Below, in pieces: positions 25,645-34,230 of a DNA stretch of 64,000 nt; within the stretch, counting starts at the first letter, position 1, and each line of letters begins with the position of its first letter. The position numbers were made by a program, and so were the translations under genes. A model generated the notes under the pieces. It searched no databases and was not told where the DNA came from. It worked only from the letters and a program-made list of their open reading frames with translations. The DNA comes from JAXMCI01 sp046349435 (GTDB lineage Bacteria; Pseudomonadota; Alphaproteobacteria; Dongiales; Dongiaceae), in the NCBI GenBank assembly GCA_046349435.1, contig JAXMCI010000012.1:129003-193002 (forward strand). Reading direction: 5' to 3'.

Positions 25645-28128
25645 CGCCGGCCTCCCTGGATCTCGAAGCGGATGCGGCCCGCCTCCAGCCGGCTCGGGTC
25701 GTTGGCGACCGCGATGATCTCGAACGGCCCGACCGGCAGCGTCTCGACCAGGGCCTCGGGCAGCCCGTCGGGCGGCAGGGTGATCGTCACCAGCCCGCCG
25801 CCGCTGCCCGGGTTCCAGCGCCGCATCGAGAGCGACAGCACGCGCTCGACGCCGGTGACGGCGAGCGCCCGGCCGACCACCTGGCTGGCATGCAGCGCCT
25901 GGCCGAAGGTCCAGCGGTCGGGGTTGAAGAAGCCGGGCCGGCCGTCGGGGGTGAAGCCGGCGGAGAACTCGGCGGCGAGCAGGTCGGCGAGGTCCTCCGG
26001 CCAGTAGCCCGGATCGATGCAGAGCCGCAGCTTGACGTCGAGCGGCACGTAGCGGGCCGGGCGGATCTCGACGTCCTCGCCGATCAGCCGCAGCGCCTCG
26101 AGATGGCCGGCGATCGCGGCGGCGAGGGCGGGATCGAGCGCCGTGGTGCCGACCGGGTCGATGGCGACCCGCACCGTGCGCCAGCTGCCGGTCCAGCCGT
26201 AGCGGGCGCGGGCATGGGCGACGCCGGCGATCTCCTCGGCGCGCGCCGCGTAGTCGGCGAGCGTCACCGCCCGCTTCTGGCGCTGGCGATAGGCCTCGGG
26301 CACGCGGCGCAGGATCTCGGCCGGCGGCTCGGGCGAGCGGCCGTTGACGACGTCGAGCGGGTTCCAGATGGCGGTCGCGATGCCGCCGCCGGCGAAGCCG
26401 GTGATGCGCTCGGCGCCGACATTGCCGGCCTCGCCCTGGCCGACGCGGTAGCGGCAGACCACCACCGCATCCTCGGCCAGCGCCGCGCCGTTGACGCCGT
26501 CGCCCAGGCGCACCCGGCTGGTGCCGAGCTCGTCGGCCTCGACCACGAAATGCTGGTCGTCGCCGCCGCTCTCGATCAGGTCGCTCTGCTCCGCCCAGGG
26601 ATCGGCGATGCCCCGCACCCGCACCTCGAGCGTGCTGGCAGTGGGCGCTGCCGCCGCCGGGCGGCGTGTCGCGCCGTGGCGAGCGGGCCACGGGTCAGCG
26701 TGAGCAGCGTGCCGGCCGGCTGGCGCTGCGGCCCGTCCTGGCGCGACAGCGGCTCCAGGCGGCCTCGTCCCGGGCGACGAAGCTGCTTTCGTCGGCGCCG
26801 CCGAGCGGCGCCCCGGGCGGGCGGAAGGTGGTGACCCGCGGCCGGCCCTGGGTGACCCGGACGAGGTTGCCGAAGAGCTTGCTGACGCCGGTGACCGGTG
26901 GCCGGCCGGGGCAGCGGGTGGTGATGCAGTAGCGCCGCTGCAGCCGGTCCTCCGGCCGCCAGCGCACCCGCACGAACCAGCGCACCGCCGCGGTCACCGG
27001 ATCGGGCACGGGATCCTTCAGCGCCTCGGCGCGCGGCCGCGGGCCGCCGAGGGGCAGCAGCCGCAGCACCTGGCGCGCCGCCGGGTCGCGGCCGTTGACG
27101 GTGCCGGTCTCGGGATTGAGGTCCTGCTGGACCAGCAGCCGCTCGATGTCGGGCTGCAGCAGGATGTCGCGCAGGGTCTGGGCTGCGGCCTGCGACAGGC
27201 CGCCGGCGACCGTCAGGTCGGCCTCGGTGCTGCCCGCCTCGAGCGCGCTCACCGTGCCGCCCCAGTCATAGGGCAGCAGCTCGTTGAGGGTGACGAAGCA
27301 GCGCTGCGCCGCCTCGCTGGCGAAGACGACGCTGCCGGGCGCGTCCCACTTGTCGTGCGTCCAGGCGCCGAAGCCGGCGGGCAGCGTGCCGTCGATGGCG
27401 ACCTGGGCGACCAGCCAGGTGCCGGACTGGTTGCCCTGGTGGATGTGATAGTCGAGCAGCCGGGACTGGCGGGCCAGCGTCACCCGCTTGCGGGCGCGGG
27501 CGAAGTAGGCCTCGTTCATCACCCGGTCCTGGAAGTCGGCCAGCTCGTCGCCCTCGGCGGCGATCAGGTCGATCAGCACCTGGTCGAGATCGGCCTCGCT
27601 GGTCGGCTGCCAGCCCGGCACGCGCTGCATCATCGCGGCGATCAGCACGTGACGGAAGGAATCATAGTCGCGGGCAAGATAGTCGATCGCCGGCTCGTCG
27701 GGTGCCGGCGGGTGGTCACCGACCGGGGCGCAGTTGAGGTTGAAGCAGCCCGGGCGGAACTTGAAGGGCAGCTCGGAGAGCAGCGGGTCGAAGTCGGGCG
27801 AGGACAGCGCCAGGACGTAGGTCGAGTAGTCGCCGACCGGCGCCACCTTGAGCCGCAGCGTATTGGCGCTGGCCCCGGCCGCCACCTGGGTGACCTGGAC
27901 GTCGCCGGGATTGCTGCCGCCGAGGAGCCGCGTGCCGCCGCGGATGGCGAACAGGCCGGCCGGCGGCACCGGCGCCAGGTGCTGGGCGTTGTGGAACTCG
28001 AGGTCGAGCCAGGCGAAGGCCGGCTTGGGCGCGGAATCGAGGCTGACGAAGGCCAGCTTCATCCCGTTCAGCGGGCCGAGGTTCCGGGCCCGCTCGGCCA
28101 GCGCCTCGGCGTCGAAGCGCAGCGCCAT
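25641..28128 (-). pseudogene. TIGR02243-like baseplate assembly protein, broken by two frameshifts
   Basis: The first ~455 residues read from ATG 28128 (MALRFDAEALAERARNLG, then PAIDYLARDYDSFRHVL and DELADFQDRVMNEAYFARARKRVTLARQSRLLDYH), the signature of the eCIS baseplate protein group including Afp11. The frame is lost at about 26758-26763. Sense resumes in a second frame (LEPLSRQDGPQRQPAGTLL) for some 100 bp, then in a third frame from about 26651-26667 (TASTLEVRVRGIADPW) to the stop at 25641. Each break needs one extra base; restoring both gives about 829 residues. GGAGGGG precedes the start, and the stop overlaps the next ATG by four bases. With everything around it intact, assembly error is a serious alternative. 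Confidence 0.8.
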
Positions 28129-28129
28129 C

Positions 28130-28504
28130 TCAGGCCCCTCCCTGGTGCTGGAAGCGGACCTGCTTCGTCTCGCCGGTGGCGATGACGCGATAGCGCAGGT
28201 CGACATTGAGGGTCGACTCGACGGCGCTCACCTCGAGGGTGTCGACGGCGACGCGGTGGCCGAGCCAGCGCGACAGGTTCTGCGCCAGCAGCGCCTTGAC
28301 CATGTTGGCGGCGACGTCGTCGTTGCGCTCGAACACCAGCCGGCGCACGCCGCCGCCGAAGGAGGGCAGGAACGGCCGCTCGCCGGGGTTGGTCAGCAGC
28401 AGCTGGATGATCTCGCCGCGGACATGCTCGTCGAGCGAGGCCGGCGTCGCGCTGCGGCCGTCCGGGCCGATGCGGAAGGGGAAGGCGATGTGGCGGCCGC
28501 TCAT
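28130..28504 (-). CDS. GPW/gp25-like baseplate wedge protein
   Basis: A 124-residue gp25-family protein, the lysozyme-like wedge subunit that starts sheath assembly in T4, T6SS and eCIS. It has the usual FPFRIGPDGR start, DEHVRGEIIQLLLTNPGERPFLPSFGGGVRRLVFE core and a conserved Glu/Arg surface. It overlaps the upstream 98-residue gene by four bases and lies one base before the large baseplate gene. A gp25 normally implies a sheath, yet no sheath gene is nearby. Confidence 0.9.
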   Translation of the reverse strand: MSGRHIAFPFRIGPDGRSATPASLDEHVRGEIIQLLLTNPGERPFLPSFGGGVRRLVFERNDDVAANMVKALLAQNLSRWLGHRVAVDTLEVSAVESTLNVDLRYRVIATGETKQVRFQHQGGA

Positions 28505-28797
28505 GGCGTCTCCACCGAGCCGTTGGCCTCGGCCAGGTCGAAGGCGAGGCGGTGGGAATGGCCGCCGGAGGTGTCCTGGTCCACCGTCGTGTCGATGAAG
28601 AGCTGGTGCTGGTAGAGGTAGCGCAGCACGCCCTTGGCCACCGCCGCGAACAGCACCTGCCGGTCGCGCTCGCCCTCCTGGCCGAGCGCCGGGCCGTCGG
28701 GATTGGCCTTGTTCCATTCCTCGCCGAAGGCGTCGTCGATCGCCGCCGCCATGCTGTCGGCGAGGTCGTCGATGCTGCCGGCCTTGAGCGTCGCCAT
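28501..28797 (-). CDS. Small conserved-position eCIS protein, function unknown
   Basis: A 98-residue acidic protein with an N-terminal helical part (SIDDLADSMAAAIDDAFGEEWNKANPDG) and a C-terminal HQLFIDTTVDQDTSGGHSHRLAFDL segment. It is not PAAR-like and no catalytic motif is visible. It lies exactly between spike and gp25, starts four bases after the spike stop and overlaps gp25 by four. That fixed position suggests a spike or wedge accessory or chaperone. The family is not recognised. Confidence 0.72.
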   Translation of the reverse strand: MATLKAGSIDDLADSMAAAIDDAFGEEWNKANPDGPALGQEGERDRQVLFAAVAKGVLRYLYQHQLFIDTTVDQDTSGGHSHRLAFDLAEANGSVETP

Positions 28798-28801
28798 CGG
28801 C

Positions 28802-29518
28802 CTACCCCGTCTTGACCTTGGTCGAGAGCAGCGAGGGACTCGCCGTCGGGAAGGGCTGCGCCGGGATCATCGGCGTGACCGGGATGCCCATCACCGTCTG
28901 GCCGGGATGCATGTGCGAGCTGAAGATGGTGACCAGCTGGTTGAGGTAGGTCAGCAGGTCGTCGCCGAAGACCAGCGGGTGCGGCGCGCCCTCGACCAGC
29001 TCGATCTGCGGCGCCTCGACCACCACCTTGGTCGCCGCCTGGATGCGCACCTGGCCATCGGTCGCGGTGATCTTCAGCAGGTTGGAGCCGTTGCCGTCGG
29101 ACAGCGTGGCGCTCTGCCCGTCGTCGTCGAGCGCCAGCAGCAGCCCCTGCTCGCTGCGCCAGACCTTGAGCGGCTGCTTGGTGTCGCCGCCCTTCTCGTC
29201 CTTCGGCAGCTCGTCGCGGCCCCACCAGGCGCCGCTCCAGATCGGCCGCGACGGGTCGCCCGCCTCGAACTCGATCCAGACGCCGGCCCCCACCGGCGGC
29301 ACGGCGTAGAGGCCCGCGTTCGGCCCGGCATAGGGCGCGCAGGGCAGCGCCCAGGGCGAGTCGACCTCGCCGCCGAGCACCGCCGGCACCTGGGCGCGCA
29401 GCCGGCCGAGATTCTCCGGGTCGGCGTTGTCGGTGACGATGCCGCGATACTTGCCGTAGAAGCGCTCGCGCTGCGCCGCGGCGAGCTCGACGACCATCTG
29501 CTCGAGGCTGGTCGGCAT
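28802..29518 (-). CDS. gpV/gp45-like central spike protein
   Basis: A 238-residue phage baseplate assembly protein V homologue. The OB-fold part is clear: YRGIVTDNADPENLGRLRAQVP, PPVGAGVWIEFEAGDPSRPIWSG. A short beta-helix stretch follows (SATLSDGNGSNLLKITATDGQVRIQAATKVVVEAPQIEL), then the tail SSHMHPGQTVMG. It forms the trimeric needle at the tip of contractile tails. In Afp the hub and spike are fused; here they are two genes that overlap by one base. No PAAR tip gene is seen nearby. Confidence 0.88.
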   Translation of the reverse strand: MPTSLEQMVVELAAAQRERFYGKYRGIVTDNADPENLGRLRAQVPAVLGGEVDSPWALPCAPYAGPNAGLYAVPPVGAGVWIEFEAGDPSRPIWSGAWWGRDELPKDEKGGDTKQPLKVWRSEQGLLLALDDDGQSATLSDGNGSNLLKITATDGQVRIQAATKVVVEAPQIELVEGAPHPLVFGDDLLTYLNQLVTIFSSHMHPGQTVMGIPVTPMIPAQPFPTASPSLLSTKVKTG

Positions 29519-30633
29519 CAGATGATGCCTCCCGGGATCGCCGGCGCGCCGCCGGCGCCGCCGGCCGAGCGGGCGTTGCGCACCAGGGCGAACTTCTGGC
29601 GGTAGCCGGCGTCGCTCAGCAGGTGGGTGACGCGGCTGACCAGGTAGGCGCCGGACATGCGGCCGCCAACGCCGGCGACCGAGACCACCTGGTAGGGCGA
29701 CAGCACGCCGGCATAGCGGTCGGCGTCGACCTCGCCCTCGGCGCTCAGCGCCCAGCTCGACTGGTCGAGGGCGGCCTGCGCCGCCGCGTCGATGTCGCCC
29801 TGCTCCTCGCGGCTGCGCGCCAGCAGCACGCTGCCGGGCTCGGCCAGCGTGTCGTGGATCGCCTCGTCGCCGAGCGGTCCCTGGCTGGCCGCGTTCGCCG
29901 CGGCGGCCAGCACCGACTTGTCGAGGATATCGAGGCTGGCGCCCTGGGCGGTGACCGGGCGCAGCGCGTCGAGCTCGATCGCGAAGCTGGCGACGTTTCG
30001 GTCGGGGCCGAGCAGCAGGATCTCCGGCAGGCCGCCGGGGGCGAGGCTGGGCGGCGCGAAGACGGCGGTGCTGGTGCCCGGCGTCGGCCCCGGCCGGACA
30101 TAGGCGAACATCCCGGACTGGCGGGCCAGCTGGCGCAGCAGCTGCATGGCGGTGCCGCGCTGCACGACGAAGCGGGTCAGGGTCGAGCCGCCCGACGGGC
30201 CGGCGGTGACCTCCGGCGTCAGCCCGGCCTCGGCGATCAGCGCCTCGGCGATCTCGTGCGCCGCCTTGTCCTGGAACAGCGCCACCTTCTCGTGGCGGTT
30301 CAGCAGCACGCTGTCGTCGTGCACCACCAGGGTCATCGTGCTCTCGTCGGGCGTGGCCTTGAGGGCGAGGCGGTTGGCGACGATCGGCCCGTCGATCAGC
30401 GGCACGAACTCGCCCTCGCCGATCTTGACCTCGATGCGCACCCGCTTCAGCGGCTGGGTGAAGTCCTCCTCCTGGCCCGACCACAGGCCGCCGGGGTCGG
30501 TGGCCACCGGCAGCTGCAGCTCGGCCTCGCTCGCCACGCCGATCGCCTGGTCGACGCGGATGTCGCCGAAGCGGCCGATCGTCGCCTGGTCGGCCGGGGC
30601 GTTGTCGAGCCAGAGGCGGTACTCGGCGCCCAT
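29518..30633 (-). CDS. gpD/gp27-like baseplate hub (phage late control D family)
   Basis: A 371-residue hub protein that adapts the six-fold tube to the three-fold spike. Features typical of gpD and the VgrG N-terminus: DIRVDQAIGVASEAELQLPV, LKRVRIEVKIGEGEFVPLIDGPIVANRLALKA, AEALIAEAGL, and VVQRGTAMQLLRQLARQSGMFAYVRPG. The C-terminal YLVSRVTHLLSDAGYRQKFALVRNA is also diagnostic. It begins three bases after the LysM gene and ends overlapping the spike ATG, so hub and spike are made together. Confidence 0.88.
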   Translation of the reverse strand: MGAEYRLWLDNAPADQATIGRFGDIRVDQAIGVASEAELQLPVATDPGGLWSGQEEDFTQPLKRVRIEVKIGEGEFVPLIDGPIVANRLALKATPDESTMTLVVHDDSVLLNRHEKVALFQDKAAHEIAEALIAEAGLTPEVTAGPSGGSTLTRFVVQRGTAMQLLRQLARQSGMFAYVRPGPTPGTSTAVFAPPSLAPGGLPEILLLGPDRNVASFAIELDALRPVTAQGASLDILDKSVLAAAANAASQGPLGDEAIHDTLAEPGSVLLARSREEQGDIDAAAQAALDQSSWALSAEGEVDADRYAGVLSPYQVVSVAGVGGRMSGAYLVSRVTHLLSDAGYRQKFALVRNARSAGGAGGAPAIPGGII

Positions 30634-30636
30634 CGC

Positions 30637-30909
30637 TCAGGCCTTGGGCACGGCGATGACGCGGCCGGGCTCGCGCACCAGCTCGGAGGATTCGAGCTCG
30701 GTGTTGGCGTCGGCGATGTGCCAGTACCGCGTCGCATCGCGGGTGCGCGCCTCGCTCATCGCATCGAGCTTGTCGTGCGCCGCCACGGTCGTCGGCTCGC
30801 CCTCGGTCGCCGGCAGCCGGCGCAAGGTCACCGCCTCGACCTCGCGCCCGCCGCGGTCGCGGGCGGTGACCGTCGGCAGCCCGGCATAGCGCGAGTTCTT
30901 CAGGAACAT
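30637..30909 (-). CDS. LysM-type tail adaptor (Afp7/gp53-like)
   Basis: A 90-residue protein that opens the visible eCIS operon. The pattern MFLKNSRYAGLPTV, VTLRRLPATEGEPTTVAAHDKLDAMS, TRYWHIADAN and GRVIAVP matches the LysM-containing adaptor that clamps tube initiation to the hub. ATG 30909 is chosen because the conserved start MFLKNSRY begins there; upstream in-frame codons run into a palindromic repeat. In complete eCIS loci tube and sheath genes precede this one; here the upstream neighbour is an unrelated SDR gene. Confidence 0.82.
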   Translation of the reverse strand: MFLKNSRYAGLPTVTARDRGGREVEAVTLRRLPATEGEPTTVAAHDKLDAMSEARTRDATRYWHIADANTELESSELVREPGRVIAVPKA

Positions 30910-30971
30910 GGAACGGCGTCCTGAGCAGACAGTCCTGGTCCCCGTTGCGCTCGACCGACCACCGCCCCTCT

Positions 30972-31045
30972 TGTCATGCCCGGGCTTGACCCGGGCATCC
31001 ATCGTGCGGCGGCCCTGGATTGCCGGGTCGAGCCCGGCAATGACA
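30972..31045. repeat. REP-like palindrome doublet between the eCIS operon and the SDR gene
   Basis: Two 30-bp arms, 30972-31001 and 31016-31045, are imperfect inverted copies (TGTCAT...CCCGGG...ATCCA) separated by 14 bases. Each arm is itself palindromic (CCCGGGCTTGACCCGGG; GCCGGGTCGAGCCCGGC). It resembles the extragenic palindromes common in alphaproteobacteria. It sits exactly at the upstream edge of the eCIS block and could form a strong cruciform or RNA hairpin. Confidence 0.8.
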
Positions 31046-31096
31046 CGAAGGGGCGGGCGGCGCTGCGAGATGATGGCGCAGCCAATCATGTCTCGC

Positions 31097-32167
31097 TTAC
31101 GGAATGATCCGCTCGCGGCGCAGCCGGTCGAACAGGTCGAGGAACGAGCCGACCGAGCGCTGGTAGCCGAGGAAGCCGCGCTCGCGGCTGAGGCCCATGT
31201 CGGCCATCGTCTCCATGTCGCGGCCGAGATCGAGGTCGACGTGCCAGAAGGGGGCCACCTCCTCGATGCGGTAGGGCTTCAGCCCGTGCCGGCGCACGAT
31301 GGCATCCCAGTCCGGCCCGGCATCGGCGAGCATGGCGGCGAGCGGCGAGGCCTTGCCGGGGTAGGGCGCCACGGGCAGGCCGAAATACCCGGCGATGTGG
31401 CCCCACATGCGGCGCCAGCGGAAGACGTCGCCATTGACCACGTTGAAGGCGGTGTCGGCGGCGGCCGGGGAATCGGCTTCCCAGATCAGGTGCCGGGCGA
31501 GCAGGCGGGCGTCGGTGATGTCGACCAGCCCGCCATGCTGCTGCGGCGAGCCGGGGAAGAGGAACGGCCGCCCCGTCTCCTTCGCCAGCGTGGCGTAGAC
31601 GCCGAGCGCCGTGCCGAGGTTCATCACGTTGCCGGGGGCGTAGCCGATCACCGTGTGCGGCCGCGCCACCGACCAGGTGAAGCCGTGCCGCTTCGCCGCG
31701 GCGAACAGCACGTCCTCCTGCGTGTAGTAGAAATTGTCGCCCGGCACCCGGGGCATGTCCTCGGTGAAGGGCGTCTCGATCGGCGTCTGCGCATAGGCCT
31801 CGAACGAGCCGAGATAGTGCTTGAGGCCGGTCATCAGCGCGGCGTGGCGCAGCCGGCCGCCGGCGGCCACCGCGTCGAGCGCGTTCTGCAGCATCAGGCC
31901 GTTGACGCGGCAGTTCTCCGTCTCGGTCGACTGGCGCGCCCAGCTGGTGAAGTAGAGGTGCTCCGCGCCGATGCCGGCGAGCGCCTGGCGGGTGGCGGCG
32001 GCGTCGAGCAGGTCGGTCGCGACGTGCTCGACGCCGGGCAGGCCCTCGGGCGGGCGGCGCGAGACGCCGACGACGCGCCAGCCGCCGGCGGCGGCGAGCT
32101 GCTCGGCGATGGCGCGGCCGGCGATGCCGGTGACGCCGAAGACGATGGCGGTTCTCGGGGTGGTCAT
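31097..32167 (-). CDS. PRISE-type short-chain dehydrogenase (progesterone 5-beta-reductase-like)
   Basis: A 356-residue atypical SDR. The NADPH-binding loop is VFGVTGIAGRAIAEQL, with Arg residues (GVSRRPP) that fit NADPH. The segments YFTSWARQSTETENCRVN and LMTGLKHYLGSFEAY carry the T-G-x-K-H-Y motif of the PRISE (progesterone reductase/iridoid synthase) group, and FYYTQEDVL provides the catalytic Tyr region. These enzymes reduce C=C bonds of enones. ATG 32167; zwf lies 35 bp upstream on the same strand and could supply NADPH, although a shared transcript is only inferred. Confidence 0.8.
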   Translation of the reverse strand: MTTPRTAIVFGVTGIAGRAIAEQLAAAGGWRVVGVSRRPPEGLPGVEHVATDLLDAAATRQALAGIGAEHLYFTSWARQSTETENCRVNGLMLQNALDAVAAGGRLRHAALMTGLKHYLGSFEAYAQTPIETPFTEDMPRVPGDNFYYTQEDVLFAAAKRHGFTWSVARPHTVIGYAPGNVMNLGTALGVYATLAKETGRPFLFPGSPQQHGGLVDITDARLLARHLIWEADSPAAADTAFNVVNGDVFRWRRMWGHIAGYFGLPVAPYPGKASPLAAMLADAGPDWDAIVRRHGLKPYRIEEVAPFWHVDLDLGRDMETMADMGLSRERGFLGYQRSVGSFLDLFDRLRRERIIP

Positions 32168-32202
32168 GGCGGTTCCTTCGCGGGTGATCGCGGGCGACGC
32201 TA

Positions 32203-33690
32203 TCAGATCGGGTCCAGCGCGTCCTCGAGCCAGGCCCGGCCGTCGCGGGCCATCAGCGCGGTGGCGTCGGACGGGCCCCAGCTGCCGGAGGTGTAGGGCT
32301 TCGGGCGCAGGCGGGTCTCCTCCCAGCCGCGGCGGATCGGGTCGATCCAGGCCCAGGCGGCGGCGACCTCGTCGCGGCGCATGAACAGGGTCTGGTTGCC
32401 GCGCACCACGTCCATCAGCAGCCGCTCGTAGCTGTCGGGGTTGCGCACGGTGAAGGTCTCGGCGAAGGTCAGGTTGAGCGGCACGTTGCGGAAGCGCAGG
32501 CCGCCCGGGCCGGGATCCTTGCACATCAGGAACAGCTTCACGCCCTCGTCCGGCTGCAGCCGGACGACCAGCCGGTTGGCGACCAGCTGGTCGGTCGCCT
32601 CGCCGAAGATCGAATGCGGCACGCAGCGGAACTGCACGACGATGTCGGAGGAGCGGCCGGCCAGCCGCTTGCCGGTGCGCAGGTAGAAGGGCACCCCGGC
32701 CCAGCGCCAGTTGCCGATCTCCGCCTTGAGCGCGACGTAGGTCTCGGTGGTGCTCTCGTTGCGGCCGAGCTCCTGCAGGTAGCCCGGCACCGCCACCCCC
32801 TCGATCGCGCCCGCCCGGTACTGGCCGCGCACCGTCACCCGCTGCACCTCGCCGTCGGCGATCGGCTTCAGCGCCCGCAGCACCTTCAGCTTCTCGTCGC
32901 GCACCGCGTCGGCGTCGAGCGAGGAGGGCGGCTCCATGGCGACCAGGCAGAGCAGCTGCAGCAGGTGGTTCTGCACCATGTCGCGCAGCGCGCCGGAGTG
33001 GTCGTAGTACTCGCCGCGGCTGCCGACGCCCAGCGTCTCGGAGACGGTGATCTGGACGTGGTCGATCGCCGCCGAGTTCCAGCGCGGCTCGAGCAGCACG
33101 TTGGCGAAGCGCAGGGTGATCAGGTTCTGCACCGTCTCCTTGCCGAGGTAATGGTCGATCCGGTAGGTCTGCTCCTCGGAGAAGACCTCGGCGACGGTGT
33201 CGTTGATGGCGCGCGCCGACTGGGTGTCGTGGCCGAGCGGCTTCTCCAGCACCACCCGGGTCGCCGGCGTCACCAGCCCGATGCGGTCGAGGTTGCGGCA
33301 GATCGGGCCGAACAGGTCCGGCCCGGTGGCGAGATAGATGACCCGGATGCGCTCCGGCGCCGCGGCGAGCAGGGCGACCAGATCCGGCGCGCCTTCCTCG
33401 CCGGCGCCGTCCATGCGGACATAGTGCAGCCGCTTGAGGAAGCGGGCCATGGTCTCCGGGTTCAGCCGCTCGGCCTCGACGAAGCGCGGCAGCGCCTCCT
33501 CGACCCGCTTGGCATAGGCGGCCGCGTCGAGCGCGCTGCGGCCGATGCCGATGATCCGGCTCTCGGCCGGCAGCTGCTCGTCGCAGTCGCGGTGATAGAG
33601 TCCGGGCAGCAGCTTGCGCATGGCGAGGTCGCCGGTGCCCCCGAACACCACGAGGTCGAAGGGTTGCACCGGAAGGAACTGGGCCGTCAT
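32203..33690 (-). CDS. zwf: Glucose-6-phosphate 1-dehydrogenase
   Basis: A 495-residue G6PD of normal length that oxidises glucose-6-phosphate to 6-phosphogluconolactone and yields NADPH. The coenzyme motif is VVFGGTGDLAMRKLLPGLY, and the active-site motif RIDHYLGKETVQNL is complete near residue 178, with EKPLGHD before it. The C-terminal ITIDPIRRGWEE-like region is normal. The usual partners pgl, edd or gnd are not adjacent. ATG 33690 lies just left of a repeat-rich intergenic region. Confidence 0.96.
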   Translation of the reverse strand: MTAQFLPVQPFDLVVFGGTGDLAMRKLLPGLYHRDCDEQLPAESRIIGIGRSALDAAAYAKRVEEALPRFVEAERLNPETMARFLKRLHYVRMDGAGEEGAPDLVALLAAAPERIRVIYLATGPDLFGPICRNLDRIGLVTPATRVVLEKPLGHDTQSARAINDTVAEVFSEEQTYRIDHYLGKETVQNLITLRFANVLLEPRWNSAAIDHVQITVSETLGVGSRGEYYDHSGALRDMVQNHLLQLLCLVAMEPPSSLDADAVRDEKLKVLRALKPIADGEVQRVTVRGQYRAGAIEGVAVPGYLQELGRNESTTETYVALKAEIGNWRWAGVPFYLRTGKRLAGRSSDIVVQFRCVPHSIFGEATDQLVANRLVVRLQPDEGVKLFLMCKDPGPGGLRFRNVPLNLTFAETFTVRNPDSYERLLMDVVRGNQTLFMRRDEVAAAWAWIDPIRRGWEETRLRPKPYTSGSWGPSDATALMARDGRAWLEDALDPI

Positions 33691-33789
33691 GGGCTGCCTC
33701 TTGCTGCTCGTGCAGGCGGGGAGGGGCGGTTATACCGCGATGCAGCATGGCGGGTCGACCCGGGCTGGAGGCACGGCGGCGCCGGTGCG

Positions 33790-33915
33790 GCGGAGAGGCA
33801 GCAGGAATGGCACGCGGAGGCGCGGAGGCGCGGAGGAGGGCTGCGCCGGCCGTGGCGGCGCCGGAGTCGCGGAGAGGCAGAAAATTGGCACGCGAAGGCG
33901 CGAAGGCCGCGAAGG
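33790..33915. repeat. Two 47-bp direct repeats built on a 9-10 bp tandem unit
   Basis: Copies at 33790-33836 and 33869-33915 start with the identical 12-mer GCGGAGAGGCAG and both contain TGGCACGCG followed by three tandem units of the type CGCGGAGG or CGCGAAGG. The period is 79 bp. Similar motifs recur as interspersed repeats in other alphaproteobacteria (from memory). Confidence 0.75.
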
Positions 33916-33978
33916 GTGGGGCGACGCTGGCCTGCGCTTCGCGCGATCGATCATCGTCTCCGCTCCAGAGCCCTCATG

Positions 33979-34111
33979 CTGAGCTTGTCGAAGCATGGGG
34001 GCCGGCACGGGGGCAGGGAGCGCACCTCGCCTTCGCACCTTCGCCGTGAGCCGATGTCCCTCTCCAGGGCAGCGGCGCTGCCGTGCCGGCCTCGCCCTTC
34101 GACAAGCTCAG
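33979..34111. repeat. Inverted pair of CTTCGACAAGCTCAG elements
   Basis: CTGAGCTTGTCGAAG at 33979-33993 is the exact reverse complement of CTTCGACAAGCTCAG at 34097-34111. The 103 bases between are non-coding. This 15-mer is the core of a widespread proteobacterial extragenic palindrome and differs from the two CCCGG-type doublets elsewhere in the window. Confidence 0.8.
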
Positions 34112-34230
34112 AACGAGGCTCCGAGGTTGCGCGCGGGCTGCCGAAGCCTTCGCGCCGGACGCGGCTCTGGCGTCTCGCGGGCTTCGTCGCGGCGGGCTAG
34201 GATGCGCCGGCACCAGGGGAAGGACGATCG

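Larger units (their letters stand above)
33691..34230. other. Gene-free 540-bp region with several repeats
   Basis: No convincing gene is seen on either strand; open frames here are low-complexity Arg/Ala strings. The region holds a pair of 47-bp direct repeats (33790-33836 and 33869-33915), then a pair of inverted 15-bp elements (33979-33993 and 34097-34111). It separates the divergently transcribed zwf and Gfo/Idh/MocA genes, so promoters of both should lie within it, but none stands out. Confidence 0.7.

Noticed and set aside
26651..26763. Programmed ribosomal frameshift in the baseplate gene
   Set aside because: Two shifts about 100 bp apart would be needed, no slippery heptamer is seen, and baseplate genes of this type are not known to use frameshifting.
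28501..30633. Type VI secretion VgrG island
   Set aside because: Hub and spike are separate genes beside gp25, LysM and TIGR02243-like proteins; no TssB/C, TssJKLM, ClpV or Hcp is present.
12873..30909. Prophage or myovirus remnant
   Set aside because: There are no capsid, terminase, portal, integrase or lysis genes, and DUF4157, DUF6519 and TIGR02243-like proteins point to eCIS rather than a phage.
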